A stretch of DNA of 64,000 bases, from assembly GCF_013340305.1 (NCBI RefSeq), contig NZ_BLVP01000010.1:230845-294844 (forward strand), given 5' to 3'. Positions 50,842 through 59,950 of the stretch are shown piece after piece; the first letter of the stretch is position 1; the number at the start of each line of letters is the position of its first letter. The stretch comes from Desulfovibrio psychrotolerans. Its GTDB lineage: Bacteria; Desulfobacterota; Desulfovibrionia; Desulfovibrionales; Desulfovibrionaceae. The position numbers and the translations under genes are program-made. The notes beneath the pieces were generated by a model, which saw nothing but the letters and a program-made list of their open reading frames with translations, was not told the DNA's origin and did not search any database.

Positions 50842-51777
50842 ATGTATACGTTCGACAAACGCACAGTTGATTCCGCCGGCGCATTCATGGTCGGTGAACT
50901 GGAGCGCCTGGACAAGACGCTGCACGCTCCGCTGACCAGTGTAACCTGGAACCGTGATATCGACCTGCGCAGCGATGTGACCATCGCGGATGAAGCCAGT
51001 TCGTTTACCAACAGCTCGTTCGGGGCCGCAGGTGGCGTGAACCCCGGCGGCAAAAACTGGGTGGGTAAGAACTCCACCCAGATTGCGGGCATCGCCCTGG
51101 ACATCGACAAGACAGCGCAGCCTCTGCGTCTGTGGGCAATGGAACTCGGCTTCTCCATCCCGGAACTGGCTGCCGCCGAGCAGCTCGGCCGTCCCATTGA
51201 TACGCAGAAGTATGAAGGACTCAGGCTGAAGCACAACATGGACGCAGACGAGATGGTCTATGTGGGCGACTCCCTGGTCGGTGCCACGGGCCTGTGCAAC
51301 CACGCGGGGATTACTCCCGAAGGCGTGACCACGACATGGGCAACCGCCACCGGCGACCAGATTCTGGACGATGTAAACGGGTTGGTTGAAGAAACCTGGA
51401 AGGCCGCAGGATACGCGGTGTGCCCCACGCACCTTCTGCTTGCTCCCCGCAAGTTCGCGCTGCTCAGCCGCCCCATAACCGCTGCGGGCAGTATGAGCAT
51501 CATGGAATATATCAGCACCCAGTGCATCTCCAATGCCATCAACGGCCAGCCTCTCAAGATTCATCCCGTTAAATGGCTCACCGGACGCGGCGCTGGCGGC
51601 GTGGACCGGGCCGTGGCCTACACCAAGGGTGAACAGTTCGTCCGCTTCCCCATGGTGCCGCTGCAGCGCACCCCCGTGGAAAATCGCAGTTTGTACCAGA
51701 TCACCACCTACTTCGGCCGTCTGGGCGAGGTGGAGTTCGTATACCCCGAAACCGTCGGTTACGCGGACGGCATGTAA
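50842..51777 (+). CDS. Major capsid protein (DUF2184 family)
   Basis: 311 residues of the HK97-fold DUF2184 family: GAFMVGELERLDKTLHAPLT, WAMELGFSIPELAAAEQLGR, KHNMDADEMVYVGDSLVGAT and PMVPLQRTPVENRSLYQ. It forms the head shell. AAGGACAACACC precedes the ATG. Confidence 0.93.
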   Translation: MYTFDKRTVDSAGAFMVGELERLDKTLHAPLTSVTWNRDIDLRSDVTIADEASSFTNSSFGAAGGVNPGGKNWVGKNSTQIAGIALDIDKTAQPLRLWAMELGFSIPELAAAEQLGRPIDTQKYEGLRLKHNMDADEMVYVGDSLVGATGLCNHAGITPEGVTTTWATATGDQILDDVNGLVEETWKAAGYAVCPTHLLLAPRKFALLSRPITAAGSMSIMEYISTQCISNAINGQPLKIHPVKWLTGRGAGGVDRAVAYTKGEQFVRFPMVPLQRTPVENRSLYQITTYFGRLGEVEFVYPETVGYADGM

Positions 51778-51786
51778 GGAGTAGCC

Positions 51787-52089
51787 ATGCAGGTCATCAA
51801 GGTAACCCGTTCCTTTGCTCTGCGCCACGCGGGCAAGCAGGAGCGCCGCACGTTTACCGTGGGAATGCACAAGGCAACCCAGGAAGATATGGAACACTGG
51901 TACATGCAGACCGCCCTGAAGGAGGGCTGGGCTGATGTGGTGGTGGAAGCGCCTTCCGAGGCCACGCCCGAAGATTACCCCGCAGAGGTGGAAGCTGTGC
52001 CTGTAGAGGGACAGGACTCCACTCAGGCGGAATCGGCGGAACCGGCAGAACCGGTCGTAAACACACAGGCCAAGAAGGCGAAGAAGTAG
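51787..52089 (+). CDS. Small head-tail region protein
   Basis: 100 residues; an ordered N-terminal ~55 (QVIKVTRSFALRHAGKQERR, WYMQTALKEGWADVVVE) and an acidic tail ending KKAKK. Similar small proteins follow the capsid gene in related phages. Function unknown. Confidence 0.75.
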   Translation: MQVIKVTRSFALRHAGKQERRTFTVGMHKATQEDMEHWYMQTALKEGWADVVVEAPSEATPEDYPAEVEAVPVEGQDSTQAESAEPAEPVVNTQAKKAKK

Positions 52090-52491
52090 ATGGGCATCAC
52101 CGTTGCCGAGTTCCGTGCCAGCTTCCCCCAGTTCGGGGAAGAGCAGTTCCCCGATGGCCGGGTTACCTTCTGGATCGGTCTGGCCGCCAAGCAGCTTGCC
52201 GAGGACCGTTGGGACGAGCTGTGGCCGGAGGGCGTGTGCCTGTATGCGGCGCACCACCTTACTCTGGAGCGGGCCGCCACGCTGTCCTCGGACGGCACGG
52301 GCGGCATGCAGGCGGCAGCGGGCGCGGTGGTGTCCAAAAGCAAATCCGTGGGGTCCGTGAGCACATCGGAAAGCCGTGCCGGTGCAGCCGCCACAGGCAG
52401 CCCGGAGGCCGGGCACTGGAACGACACGATCTACGGCAAGCAATACTGGCAGTTGGCGAAACTCGTCGGAGCCGGTGGACTGGTGGTGTAG
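52090..52491 (+). CDS. DUF4054 head-tail connector protein
   Basis: 133 residues with the DUF4054 pattern: VAEFRASFPQFGEEQFPDGR, WIGLAAKQLAEDRWDELW, CLYAAHHLTLE and YGKQYWQLAKLVGAGGLVV. It forms the ring joining portal and tail. It begins directly after the preceding stop. Confidence 0.88.
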   Translation: MGITVAEFRASFPQFGEEQFPDGRVTFWIGLAAKQLAEDRWDELWPEGVCLYAAHHLTLERAATLSSDGTGGMQAAAGAVVSKSKSVGSVSTSESRAGAAATGSPEAGHWNDTIYGKQYWQLAKLVGAGGLVV

Positions 52492-52493
52492 CC

Positions 52494-52994
52494 ATGCAGG
52501 GCAAGATGACCATGCGTCAGGTGCTGGACAAGACCGCGTCCATCCGCAAGGCGGTGCAGGCGATTACGGAGCAGGATGTATACATCGGCATCCCCGAAGA
52601 CAAAACCGACCGCACGTCCGGAGGCATCAGCAACGCCCAGCTGGGCTACATCCACGAGTTTGGCGCACCTGCCAACAATTTGCCCGCGCGGCCCGCACTG
52701 CTGCCGGGCATCAAGGACATACAGGAAGATGTCGCCGCGTTGCTCAAGGACGCGGCGGCATCCGCCCTGGCCGGAAACGAAGGGGCAGTTGAACGAGCTC
52801 TCAACAAGATCGGCCTGCTGGGCCAGAACAGTGTGCGCTCCAAGTTTGTGGACAACGAGTGGCCAGCGCTGCTCAACCCAAGCCCAAAGCGCCAGAAGCG
52901 TGGCGCTCTCAATCCCCTGCTGGATACCGGCCAGCTGCGTAAAGCCTATACCTACGCCGTGCGTAAACGCGGTGCGAGCCTGGTGCTGAAATGA
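52494..52994 (+). CDS. Neck/tail-completion protein
   Basis: 166 residues from ATG 52494 (MTMRQ at 52509 is possible). It has VYIGIPEDKTDR, QLGYIHEFGAPANNLPARP and PLLDTGQLRKAYTYAVR, the pattern of HK97 gp10-like neck proteins. It overlaps the next gene by ATGA. Confidence 0.78.
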   Translation: MQGKMTMRQVLDKTASIRKAVQAITEQDVYIGIPEDKTDRTSGGISNAQLGYIHEFGAPANNLPARPALLPGIKDIQEDVAALLKDAAASALAGNEGAVERALNKIGLLGQNSVRSKFVDNEWPALLNPSPKRQKRGALNPLLDTGQLRKAYTYAVRKRGASLVLK

Positions 52995-53356
52995 ACATGC
53001 GCGAACTGATCACGGACCCGGAACTTGGTGCCCGGACCATCGACTTTGAGCGGATCACGGAGACAGTGGACGACAAGGGGCGCGCTGTGCTGGTCACGGT
53101 AGGGGACAATGCCGTCGGCATTATCCAGCCCGCGCCTGGTGAAGAACTGGAGCGCCTGCCTGACGCGGACAGGGGGAAGGACAGCATTATGGTGTTTATC
53201 ACGGTACGCCTGACGGCGGGCCGGGACGGCGAAAAGCCGGACCGGGTGCTGCACGATGGCAGGCGGTACCGCGTCTCGCTGGCAGAGTTTTGGCCGGGGG
53301 ATGATGGATACACCAAGGCCTTGGCCGTACTGGAAGAGGAAACACCCGATGCCTAA
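52991..53356 (+). CDS. Head-tail adaptor-type protein
   Basis: 121 residues, mostly beta: RTIDFERITETVDDKGRAVL and KDSIMVFITVRLTAG, followed by YRVSLAEFWPGDDGY. Position between neck genes suggests a stopper or adaptor; the family is not certain. Confidence 0.7.
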   Translation: MNMRELITDPELGARTIDFERITETVDDKGRAVLVTVGDNAVGIIQPAPGEELERLPDADRGKDSIMVFITVRLTAGRDGEKPDRVLHDGRRYRVSLAEFWPGDDGYTKALAVLEEETPDA

Positions 53357-53936
53357 CACCAGTGCCACAGGCGGGTATCTCGCCCTGACGTCCGTTGCAC
53401 CGCTCTCCATCATTGAGGATGCCCTGCATGATCTTATCGCAGGCATTACCGGATTGCAGGGCAGCCTCATCAGGCCGCGTTGGCAGCCGGAGCCACCGCG
53501 CCAACCGAAGCCGAGCGAGACATGGTGTGCCTTCGGGATCATGGACCACGCCGTTTCAAATTTTCCAGAGGTGCGCCACGTCGGTGCCGGGGACGGCAGC
53601 GATGAGATCATTACCCAGTCGCGGTTGACGGTCATGGTCGCCTTCTACGGCCCTGAAGGCGACGCAACCACCCTGTTGCTACGGGACGGCCTGCATGTGG
53701 CGCAAAACCGCGCCGGGTTACGCGCCATGGGGCTGGCCTTTGAATCCGCCGGGGATGTAACCCGCAATCCGGAGCTGGTGGGTAACCGCTGGCTGCCCAG
53801 GTCGGACATGACAATTTTCTTCCGGCGTGAAACGCGCCGGACAGTCGCCACTCTCAACCTGCAACACTGCGGCTGCGGCATCCTGGAAACCGATTGTGAT
53901 CTTTCGGTTCCCCTGGGCGGCGGCTGCGCGGAGTAA
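53349..53936 (+). CDS. Phage neck terminator-like protein
   Basis: 195 residues from ATG 53349. PLSIIEDALHDLIAGITGLQ, CAFGIMDHAVSNFPEV, LRDGLHVAQNRAGLRAMGL and RWLPRSDMTIFFRR match the LIC_12616-type neck/tail terminator group. It caps the tail tube at the head end. It directly precedes the sheath gene. Confidence 0.8.
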   Translation: MPNTSATGGYLALTSVAPLSIIEDALHDLIAGITGLQGSLIRPRWQPEPPRQPKPSETWCAFGIMDHAVSNFPEVRHVGAGDGSDEIITQSRLTVMVAFYGPEGDATTLLLRDGLHVAQNRAGLRAMGLAFESAGDVTRNPELVGNRWLPRSDMTIFFRRETRRTVATLNLQHCGCGILETDCDLSVPLGGGCAE

Positions 53937-53940
53937 CATC

Positions 53941-55410
53941 ATGGCCTCTACGCTTTCCGTGGACCGCGTGGTCCGCGTATCGGTCAACCTGCAGCCCAAA
54001 GCAGCTCAGCGTCGCAATTTCGGCGTGCTGTGCATTGCGGGCAGCAGCGACGTCATTATGCCCAATGAGCGCATCCGTTACTACACCGGCATTGACGGTG
54101 TGGCCAACGACTTCGGCGTGGACGCGCCGGAGTACAAGGCTGCCGAGCTGTTCTTCAGTCAGACGCCGCGCCCCTACATTCTCGGCATCGGCCGCTGGAT
54201 CAAGGCGGACACCCCTGCCTACCTCATTGGCGGCACGGTCACGCAGACGGCCGTATCGGACTGGTCCGGGATTGCGGATGGTGCGTTTGGGCTGGTCGTA
54301 AACGGTACCGGCATCACCGTGGACGGGCTGGACTTTTCCGGCACCACCAACATGAACGGCGTTGCCGGAGTCATTGCCGCAGCCTTGGCTGCAGACGGCG
54401 CAACCTGCACATGGGAAGGGGATCATTTCCGCGTCGCCACAATCGGCACCGGCGCGGAGCAGGCCCTCGGCTTTGCCGTGGCACCCGGAGCCGGAACGGA
54501 CATCAGTGCCAAATTGGCTGTGACCGAAGCACTGGCGCTGCCGCTCGTCGCAGGCATGGACGCCGAAACGCCGCTGGAATGCGCGCTGGAACTGGCCGAT
54601 CATTCCGGAGGCTGGTATGGCCTGACGTTTGCGGATGCTCTCACCACGGCGGAACATCTCGCTGTTTCCGGCTATGTAGAGGCTGCCTCCAAAAGCCGCA
54701 TGTATGCAGCAACCGTGACGGACAGCCGCATCCTCTCCTCCACTGTGACGGATGATCTTGCCTCCCAGCTCAAGGCGCTGGGCCGTAATCGCACCTTCGT
54801 GCAGTACAGCGCCAACCAGTACGCAGCCTGCTCCGCTCTGGGCAGAGCGTTTACCGTTAACTTTAACGCCAACCGCTCCACCATCACGCTCAAGTTCAAG
54901 CAGGAACCCGGCGTGGTCGCAGAAGGATTGACCGAGACGCAGGCTACAACCCTGACCAGCAAGAACTGCAACGTGTTCGCCGCATACGACAACGACACGG
55001 CCATTTTGCAAGAAGGCGTCATGTCGGGCGGCGCATTCTTCGACGAGATCCACGGGCTGGACTGGCTCCAGAACGCCGTGCAGACCGAATGCTACAACGC
55101 CCTGTATCAGTCCAAAACCAAGATTCCGCAGACCGATGCAGGGGTAAACCGGATTGTCGCCACCATATCCAAGGTGATGAAGGAAGGCGTAAACAACGGC
55201 CTGATTGCCCCCGGCATGTGGAATGCCGACGGATTCGGCCAGTTGGAAACCGGCGACTACCTGCCCACCGGATTCTATATCTATGCACAGCCGGTGGACG
55301 ACCAACCGCAGTCCGAGCGTGAACAACGCAAGGCACCTCCTATTCAGGTGGCTGCAAAGCTGGCTGGTGCCATCCACTCTGTCGATGTGCAGATCGACGT
55401 AAACAGATAG
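53941..55410 (+). CDS. Contractile tail sheath protein (DUF3383)
   Basis: 489 residues of the DUF3383 family: VVRVSVNLQPKAAQRRNFGV, YKAAELFFSQTPRPYILGIG and GGAFFDEIHGLDWLQNAVQT, then IAPGMWNADGFGQLETGDYL. DUF3383 proteins are tail sheaths of phages with simple contractile tails. Its presence classes the virion as a myovirus. Confidence 0.88.
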   Translation: MASTLSVDRVVRVSVNLQPKAAQRRNFGVLCIAGSSDVIMPNERIRYYTGIDGVANDFGVDAPEYKAAELFFSQTPRPYILGIGRWIKADTPAYLIGGTVTQTAVSDWSGIADGAFGLVVNGTGITVDGLDFSGTTNMNGVAGVIAAALAADGATCTWEGDHFRVATIGTGAEQALGFAVAPGAGTDISAKLAVTEALALPLVAGMDAETPLECALELADHSGGWYGLTFADALTTAEHLAVSGYVEAASKSRMYAATVTDSRILSSTVTDDLASQLKALGRNRTFVQYSANQYAACSALGRAFTVNFNANRSTITLKFKQEPGVVAEGLTETQATTLTSKNCNVFAAYDNDTAILQEGVMSGGAFFDEIHGLDWLQNAVQTECYNALYQSKTKIPQTDAGVNRIVATISKVMKEGVNNGLIAPGMWNADGFGQLETGDYLPTGFYIYAQPVDDQPQSEREQRKAPPIQVAAKLAGAIHSVDVQIDVNR

Positions 55411-55429
55411 GTCCAAGAGGAGTATCAAC

Positions 55430-55882
55430 ATGGGAGCATATTCGTTTCTGGATGTGCAGGCATCTATAGACGGGCCTGGCGGAGCCTTTTCCCTGTCCGG
55501 AGCCGGGAACGCCGAAGAAGGCATTTCCATCGACCCCACCGGCGACAAGAGCGCCATGACGGTCGGGGCCGACGGCAAGGCGATGCACACACTGTACGCT
55601 GATCGTTCCGGCACCGTTACTGTGCGGCTGCAGAAGACCAGCACGGTAAACGCGCAGTTGCAGAACATGTACAACTACCAAACCACCTCCGCCCGCTACC
55701 ACGGGCAGAACACCATTGTGGTGCGCAACCCCATCTCCGGCGACGTGATCACGTGCACGGAAGTGGCCTTTGCCAAGCAGCCCTCCAATGCCTACGCCAA
55801 GGAAGCGGGGAACATCGAGTGGACCTTCCACGCCGGAATCATAGACACCAAACTGGGCACCGGAACGCCCGAAGTGGAGTAA
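55430..55882 (+). CDS. Tail tube protein (DUF3277)
   Basis: 150 residues, DUF3277 pattern: YSFLDVQASIDGPGGAFSL, DGKAMHTLYADRSGTVTVRL, GQNTIVVRNPISGDVITC and EWTFHAGIIDTKLGTG. It builds the inner tube inside the sheath. AAGAGGAG lies upstream. Confidence 0.9.
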   Translation: MGAYSFLDVQASIDGPGGAFSLSGAGNAEEGISIDPTGDKSAMTVGADGKAMHTLYADRSGTVTVRLQKTSTVNAQLQNMYNYQTTSARYHGQNTIVVRNPISGDVITCTEVAFAKQPSNAYAKEAGNIEWTFHAGIIDTKLGTGTPEVE

Positions 55883-55885
55883 CCC

Positions 55886-56305
55886 ATGGGAAAGGAATTT
55901 GAGATCGGCGGCGTGAAGTACCGGGCCGGAAAAATGAATGCGTTTACCCAACTGCATATTGTGCGGCGTCTGCTGCCGGTGCTGCCCGGGTTGGTGGAGC
56001 TGCAGCACGTGGACTGGAAAAACGACGAGGCCGCCAGCATCAGCGCCCTGGCCACCGCATTGCAGAACATCCGGGACGAGGATGTGGAATACGTGATCAA
56101 CGCCTGTCTGGACGTGACTGAGCGCCGCAACCCCGGTGGCGATGGCTGGGCCAAAGTTCGGGTGAACGGAGCGACCATGTTCACTGTGGGCCTTGTGGAC
56201 ATGCTGAAGATTGCCATGGAGGCAGTTCAGGAGAACCTTGCCGATTTTTTCGGCGCGTACCGCTCCCTTTCCAGTCAGGAGGGGACGTCCACGTCGACTG
56301 GGTAA
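55886..56305 (+). CDS. Tail assembly chaperone, short form
   Basis: 139 residues starting MGKEFEIGGVKYRAGKMNAF, a typical small tail assembly chaperone that coats the tape measure before the tube is built. A T-TTT-TTC slippery heptamer at 56245-56251, in the correct reading phase, can send ribosomes into the -1 frame to make a longer form (next entry). Confidence 0.85.
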   Translation: MGKEFEIGGVKYRAGKMNAFTQLHIVRRLLPVLPGLVELQHVDWKNDEAASISALATALQNIRDEDVEYVINACLDVTERRNPGGDGWAKVRVNGATMFTVGLVDMLKIAMEAVQENLADFFGAYRSLSSQEGTSTSTG

Positions 56306-56484
56306 GCCTGCCCGGTGGCGAGGACTGGCTGCTGAAGCCGGTGCTACGCGGCATGTGCCGGTATGAAAGCCTGAGGGACGGAACGCTGTCACTCGCGGAC
56401 GTGGCGCTGATGAACGATGCCCTGACGGTGCAGGACGAAAATTCGAGAAGGCTGGAAAAAGCCTTGGAAAGGAACAGGAAGTAG
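56251..56484 (+). CDS. -1 frameshift extension of the tail assembly chaperone (DUF6889-like)
   Basis: The -1 frame is open from the slippery site and encodes ...VDWVSLPGGEDWLLKPVLRG and YESLRDGTLSLADVALMNDA to a stop at 56482. No start codon with a ribosome-binding site precedes the conserved part, so frameshifting at 56245-56251 is the likely route. The segment resembles the short DUF6889 family often found between chaperone and tape-measure genes. Confidence 0.75.
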   Translation, partial: RRVPLPFQSGGDVHVDWVSLPGGEDWLLKPVLRGMCRYESLRDGTLSLADVALMNDALTVQDENSRRLEKALERNRK

Positions 56485-58194
56485 ATGCTGGGCGGAAAGA
56501 TAGCCGAGTTCATGGCATCCATCGGCTTTGAGGCCGACGAGAAGTCGCTGAAGACGAGCCTGACTCAAGTTGCCGCCTTCGGTGCTGCCATAACCGCCAT
56601 TGCGGGTGGCATCTACGCTGGCATCATCAAGGTTGCCCAGGGCGAGGCGGAAATGGCCATCACGGCGCAGCGCCTGGGCACCACTGCCGACCGGATCGCA
56701 GAACTGGGCTACGTGGCCGAACAGTCCGGGGCCAGCATCGATGCGGTCACCAGTTCCATGGAGGGCATGATCGCCAATAACCCGCGCATCAAGGACGCCG
56801 CCAAGGCGCTGGAGATGGCGGGGGAACGCATGCGGGGCATGTCCGAGGCACAGCGCCGCGCCTATGCAGCCCGCATGGGCATTGACCAGTCGCTCATTCC
56901 CGCCCTGACAGGCGATGTTGCCGCCCTCAAGGATGAGTTCCGGCAGATGTATGCCGTTGCCGGAATCGATGCCAAGGCCGCAGCCGAGGCCAGCAAGGGC
57001 TTCATGGCGGAGCTGGGCAAGCTGCGCACCATGGCGGTGCTTCTGGCCAAGGGCGTGGCGCTGGCCTTTATCGGTAAGATGCGCCGCGACATAGAGCACC
57101 TGCGCCGGGTAATCATGGAGAACTTCGACAAGATCAAACGACTCTTCGAAGCCGTGATTACCGTGGTGCTTCGCATTGCCGCCGTTTTTGGGGCGTTTGT
57201 TTACCGGGTTATCAAGCTTGCGTCGCAGGCTGTGGCCTGGTTCGACAAGCTGGATGAGGGCACCAGAAATCTCATCCTGGGGGCCTTCGGGTTGCTCGCG
57301 GCTTGGAAGGTGCTCAACATGGGCTTTCTCGCCACGCCGGTGGGCATGCTGATTACGGGACTGCTCGGTATCATCGCCCTGGTCGACGACCTTATGACTT
57401 ATATGGAAGGGGGCGAGAGTTTCTTCGATTGGGGGCCGTGGGTGGGGCAGATCAAGGCGGTCGTGGAGGGCTTGGCCCCTCTGCTCGCCGCGTTGGGCAA
57501 GTTGGCCGAACGGGTGCTGCCTCTTATCTCGGCTGCATTGAGCCGCATCTGGAGCTTCATCAATGAGATGGCTGCGACTGTCGGGAAGACCATTCTGGAC
57601 GCCTTCGGAGGTGGTTTCGGAGGTGCTGCGGCATTTGTTGATACGCTGGGAGATGCCATTGAGCAGATAGCCTCAATCATCGGTGCCGTTTTTTCCGTTA
57701 CCGCTCCCATGGCTGTGGACATTTTCACGTTCGCCCTGGGCGGTATCGTGGACTATCTGCGCATGCTCATGCAGGTGGCCACGTCCATTGCACATGCTTT
57801 TGTTGCTCTGTTTACGGGGGACTTAACCGGCGCAGCGGATGCCTTTCTTGATGCCTTGCGGGCAGTATGGGATTTCCTCGGCTCCATCGTGGGCCGGGTT
57901 AAAGACCTGGTGGGAGGTGTCGGAGGCAAGCTGCTCGGTGTGCTTGGTATAGATGTGGGTACAAATGGTGATGCTGTCCGTGCTGCAGCGCAGACCAATA
58001 CTGCGGCGCTGGTACCTTCGCATAGCGAAACCGCCAGCTATGACAACAGCAAACGGTCGACAGAGGTAACCAGCACAACCAGCATCACCATCACCGGTGC
58101 AGGCGATCCTGCAGCCGTGGGTAATAACGTGGCGCAGCGGCAACAGCAGGTAAATGCGGATCTGGTCCGCCACACCAGAGGGGTTGCCCGATGA
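56485..58194 (+). CDS. Tail tape measure protein
   Basis: 569 residues: helical N-terminus (AEFMASIGFEADEKSLKTSL), several hydrophobic segments in the middle (GLLAAWKVLNMGFLATPVGM, MLITGLLGIIALVDDLM) and a C-terminal region with STEVTSTTSITITGAGDPAA. It sets tail length and enters the host membrane. At this size the tail should be short. It starts right after the chaperone extension stop. Confidence 0.9.
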   Translation: MLGGKIAEFMASIGFEADEKSLKTSLTQVAAFGAAITAIAGGIYAGIIKVAQGEAEMAITAQRLGTTADRIAELGYVAEQSGASIDAVTSSMEGMIANNPRIKDAAKALEMAGERMRGMSEAQRRAYAARMGIDQSLIPALTGDVAALKDEFRQMYAVAGIDAKAAAEASKGFMAELGKLRTMAVLLAKGVALAFIGKMRRDIEHLRRVIMENFDKIKRLFEAVITVVLRIAAVFGAFVYRVIKLASQAVAWFDKLDEGTRNLILGAFGLLAAWKVLNMGFLATPVGMLITGLLGIIALVDDLMTYMEGGESFFDWGPWVGQIKAVVEGLAPLLAALGKLAERVLPLISAALSRIWSFINEMAATVGKTILDAFGGGFGGAAAFVDTLGDAIEQIASIIGAVFSVTAPMAVDIFTFALGGIVDYLRMLMQVATSIAHAFVALFTGDLTGAADAFLDALRAVWDFLGSIVGRVKDLVGGVGGKLLGVLGIDVGTNGDAVRAAAQTNTAALVPSHSETASYDNSKRSTEVTSTTSITITGAGDPAAVGNNVAQRQQQVNADLVRHTRGVAR

Positions 58195-58730
58195 GCGATG
58201 TGCTTTCCAAATCCTCCGGGCCGGTACTGCTGCGGCCCACGCGCAGTATAGGCGGACTGTATCCCGATGTGGTGGTCGAGGAAAGCCACGAAGATGCCCT
58301 GCAGGTCACCGAGCACCCCGTTGAGCAGGGCGCGGCAATCAGCGACCATGCGTTCAAAAAACCCGCAACGGTGGTCATCCGGGGCGGAGTTTCCGATGCC
58401 AGTGCGGAAAACACCGGCGGGGAACGCCGGAGCGTAGAATTTTACAACACGCTACTCGAGCTGCAGAAATCGCGTGAACTGTTCGACCTGGTGACGGGCA
58501 AGCGCCTGTATCGCAACATGCTGCTGGAGACGCTTTCGACAGTTACTGACAACGCCGGAGAACATGCTCTGATGTTTACTGCGGCCTGCAGAGAAGTCGT
58601 CGTCGTAACCACACGCACGACCACGGTGCCGCCACGTAGCCGCCATGCCCAGCCGGGAAAGACCGGCGCAACATCAGACGCGGGACAGAAGCAGCCCAGG
58701 CAGAGCATTTTGAAAGGCGGGTTTGGCTAA
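58191..58730 (+). CDS. Dit-like baseplate/tail protein
   Basis: 179 residues; the first ~140 (LLRPTRSIGGLYPDVVVEES, FKKPATVVIRGG, LLELQKSRELFDLVTGKRLY) match the small Dit-like baseplate proteins of simple myoviruses; the tail is Thr/Gln-rich. It overlaps the tape measure gene by ATGA. Confidence 0.8.
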   Translation: MSDVLSKSSGPVLLRPTRSIGGLYPDVVVEESHEDALQVTEHPVEQGAAISDHAFKKPATVVIRGGVSDASAENTGGERRSVEFYNTLLELQKSRELFDLVTGKRLYRNMLLETLSTVTDNAGEHALMFTAACREVVVVTTRTTTVPPRSRHAQPGKTGATSDAGQKQPRQSILKGGFG

Positions 58731-59047
58731 TGACGACCTTTATCATCCCCCTGACCCCGGAACCGCAGTCGTTCGGCATTACCTTGGCTGGTCGCGAGCT
58801 GCGCCTGACCATTCGCTGGTTTGAAACTGTGGAAGGCGGATGGGTGATGGATGTTTATGAACCGGAAAGCGCCGCCCCTATTGTGTGCGGAGTACCGCTT
58901 GTTGCCGGTGCCGACTTGTTCGGTCCGTATGACTACCTGAATCTGGGGGGCGAGCTGCGCATTGATAGTGAGTTACCCCCTGCCTATGACACGCTGGGCA
59001 ATGGCGTTGATCTGCTGTTCATAACCTCGGATGGAGAAAGCGCATGA
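58730..59047 (+). CDS. Baseplate plug protein (Pam3 gp18-like)
   Basis: 105 residues, beta-rich: LTPEPQSFGITLAGRELRLT, WFETVEGGWVMDVYEPE, PLVAGADLFGPYDYLNLGGE. This resembles the plug protein at the centre of the baseplate in cyanophage Pam3. It overlaps its neighbours at both ends. Confidence 0.78.
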   Translation: MTTFIIPLTPEPQSFGITLAGRELRLTIRWFETVEGGWVMDVYEPESAAPIVCGVPLVAGADLFGPYDYLNLGGELRIDSELPPAYDTLGNGVDLLFITSDGESA

Positions 59048-59946
59048 TAGATCAATGGTTGCGGCAGTGCTCCCTGATAGTTGCCGGATCTGGCTCTCGC
59101 GGGCTTGAACTGGGCGACCTGCGTGTATCGTTTACTGTTCGCAAGGGCGACCTGGAAACACCCAACAGCGCGGAAATACGGGTTTACAACCTGTCTGCAG
59201 ACACGGCCAACCGCATCCGTCGGGAGTTTACCCGCGTGGTGCTCATGGCCGGTTACTCGCAGCTCGGTACTATCTTTGACGGTACAATCCGGCAGGTCCG
59301 TCAGGGCCGTGAAAACGGTACGGACACCTGGCTGGAGATCATCGCGGCGGACGGCGACGGAGCCTACAATTTCGCCACGGTAAACACCACGCTGGCCGCA
59401 GGTTCCACTCCGGCCGACCGCGTGAGCGTGTGCCAATCGTCCATGGCAGAAAAGGGAGCCGGGACGGGATACATACCGGACCTGGGCAACCAGGCGCTGC
59501 CGCGCGGCAAGGTCATGTACGGCATGGCCAGGGAGCATATGCGGGGCATTGCCGAAACTACTGACACTGGCTGGAGCATACAGGACGGCAAGGTGCAGAT
59601 GCTGCCACGGAACGGGTATCTGCCAGGCGCGGCCGTTGTGTTGACGCACGAGACTGGCCTGGTGGGCACCCCTGAACAGACACAGGACGGGATCAAGGTT
59701 CGCGCACTGCTCAACCCCCAGCTGCGGATAGGTGCCCGCGTCAAATTGGACAACGCCAGTGTGCAGCGCGTGAAGACAGACCTGAAGGCAAACACGGTGC
59801 TCGCGCCGGCGCTGGACCACGACGGTATATACCGGGTGCTCACAATTGAATATCGCGGCGACACACGCGGTAACGACTGGTATGCGGACATGGTGTGTCT
59901 GGGGATTGATGATACGTCGCGGGTACCGCTGGACGTGGCGAGGTAA
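59044..59946 (+). CDS. Baseplate hub protein
   Basis: 300 residues with LRVSFTVRKGDLETPNSAEI, RVVLMAGYSQLGTIFDGTIR and GVRNQALP-like loops, then LNPQLRIGARVKLDN. This is the gpD/gp27-like hub pattern of simple contractile tails; it holds the spike. ATGA overlap with the plug gene. Confidence 0.82.
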   Translation: MIDQWLRQCSLIVAGSGSRGLELGDLRVSFTVRKGDLETPNSAEIRVYNLSADTANRIRREFTRVVLMAGYSQLGTIFDGTIRQVRQGRENGTDTWLEIIAADGDGAYNFATVNTTLAAGSTPADRVSVCQSSMAEKGAGTGYIPDLGNQALPRGKVMYGMAREHMRGIAETTDTGWSIQDGKVQMLPRNGYLPGAAVVLTHETGLVGTPEQTQDGIKVRALLNPQLRIGARVKLDNASVQRVKTDLKANTVLAPALDHDGIYRVLTIEYRGDTRGNDWYADMVCLGIDDTSRVPLDVAR

Positions 59947-59950
59947 AGCA

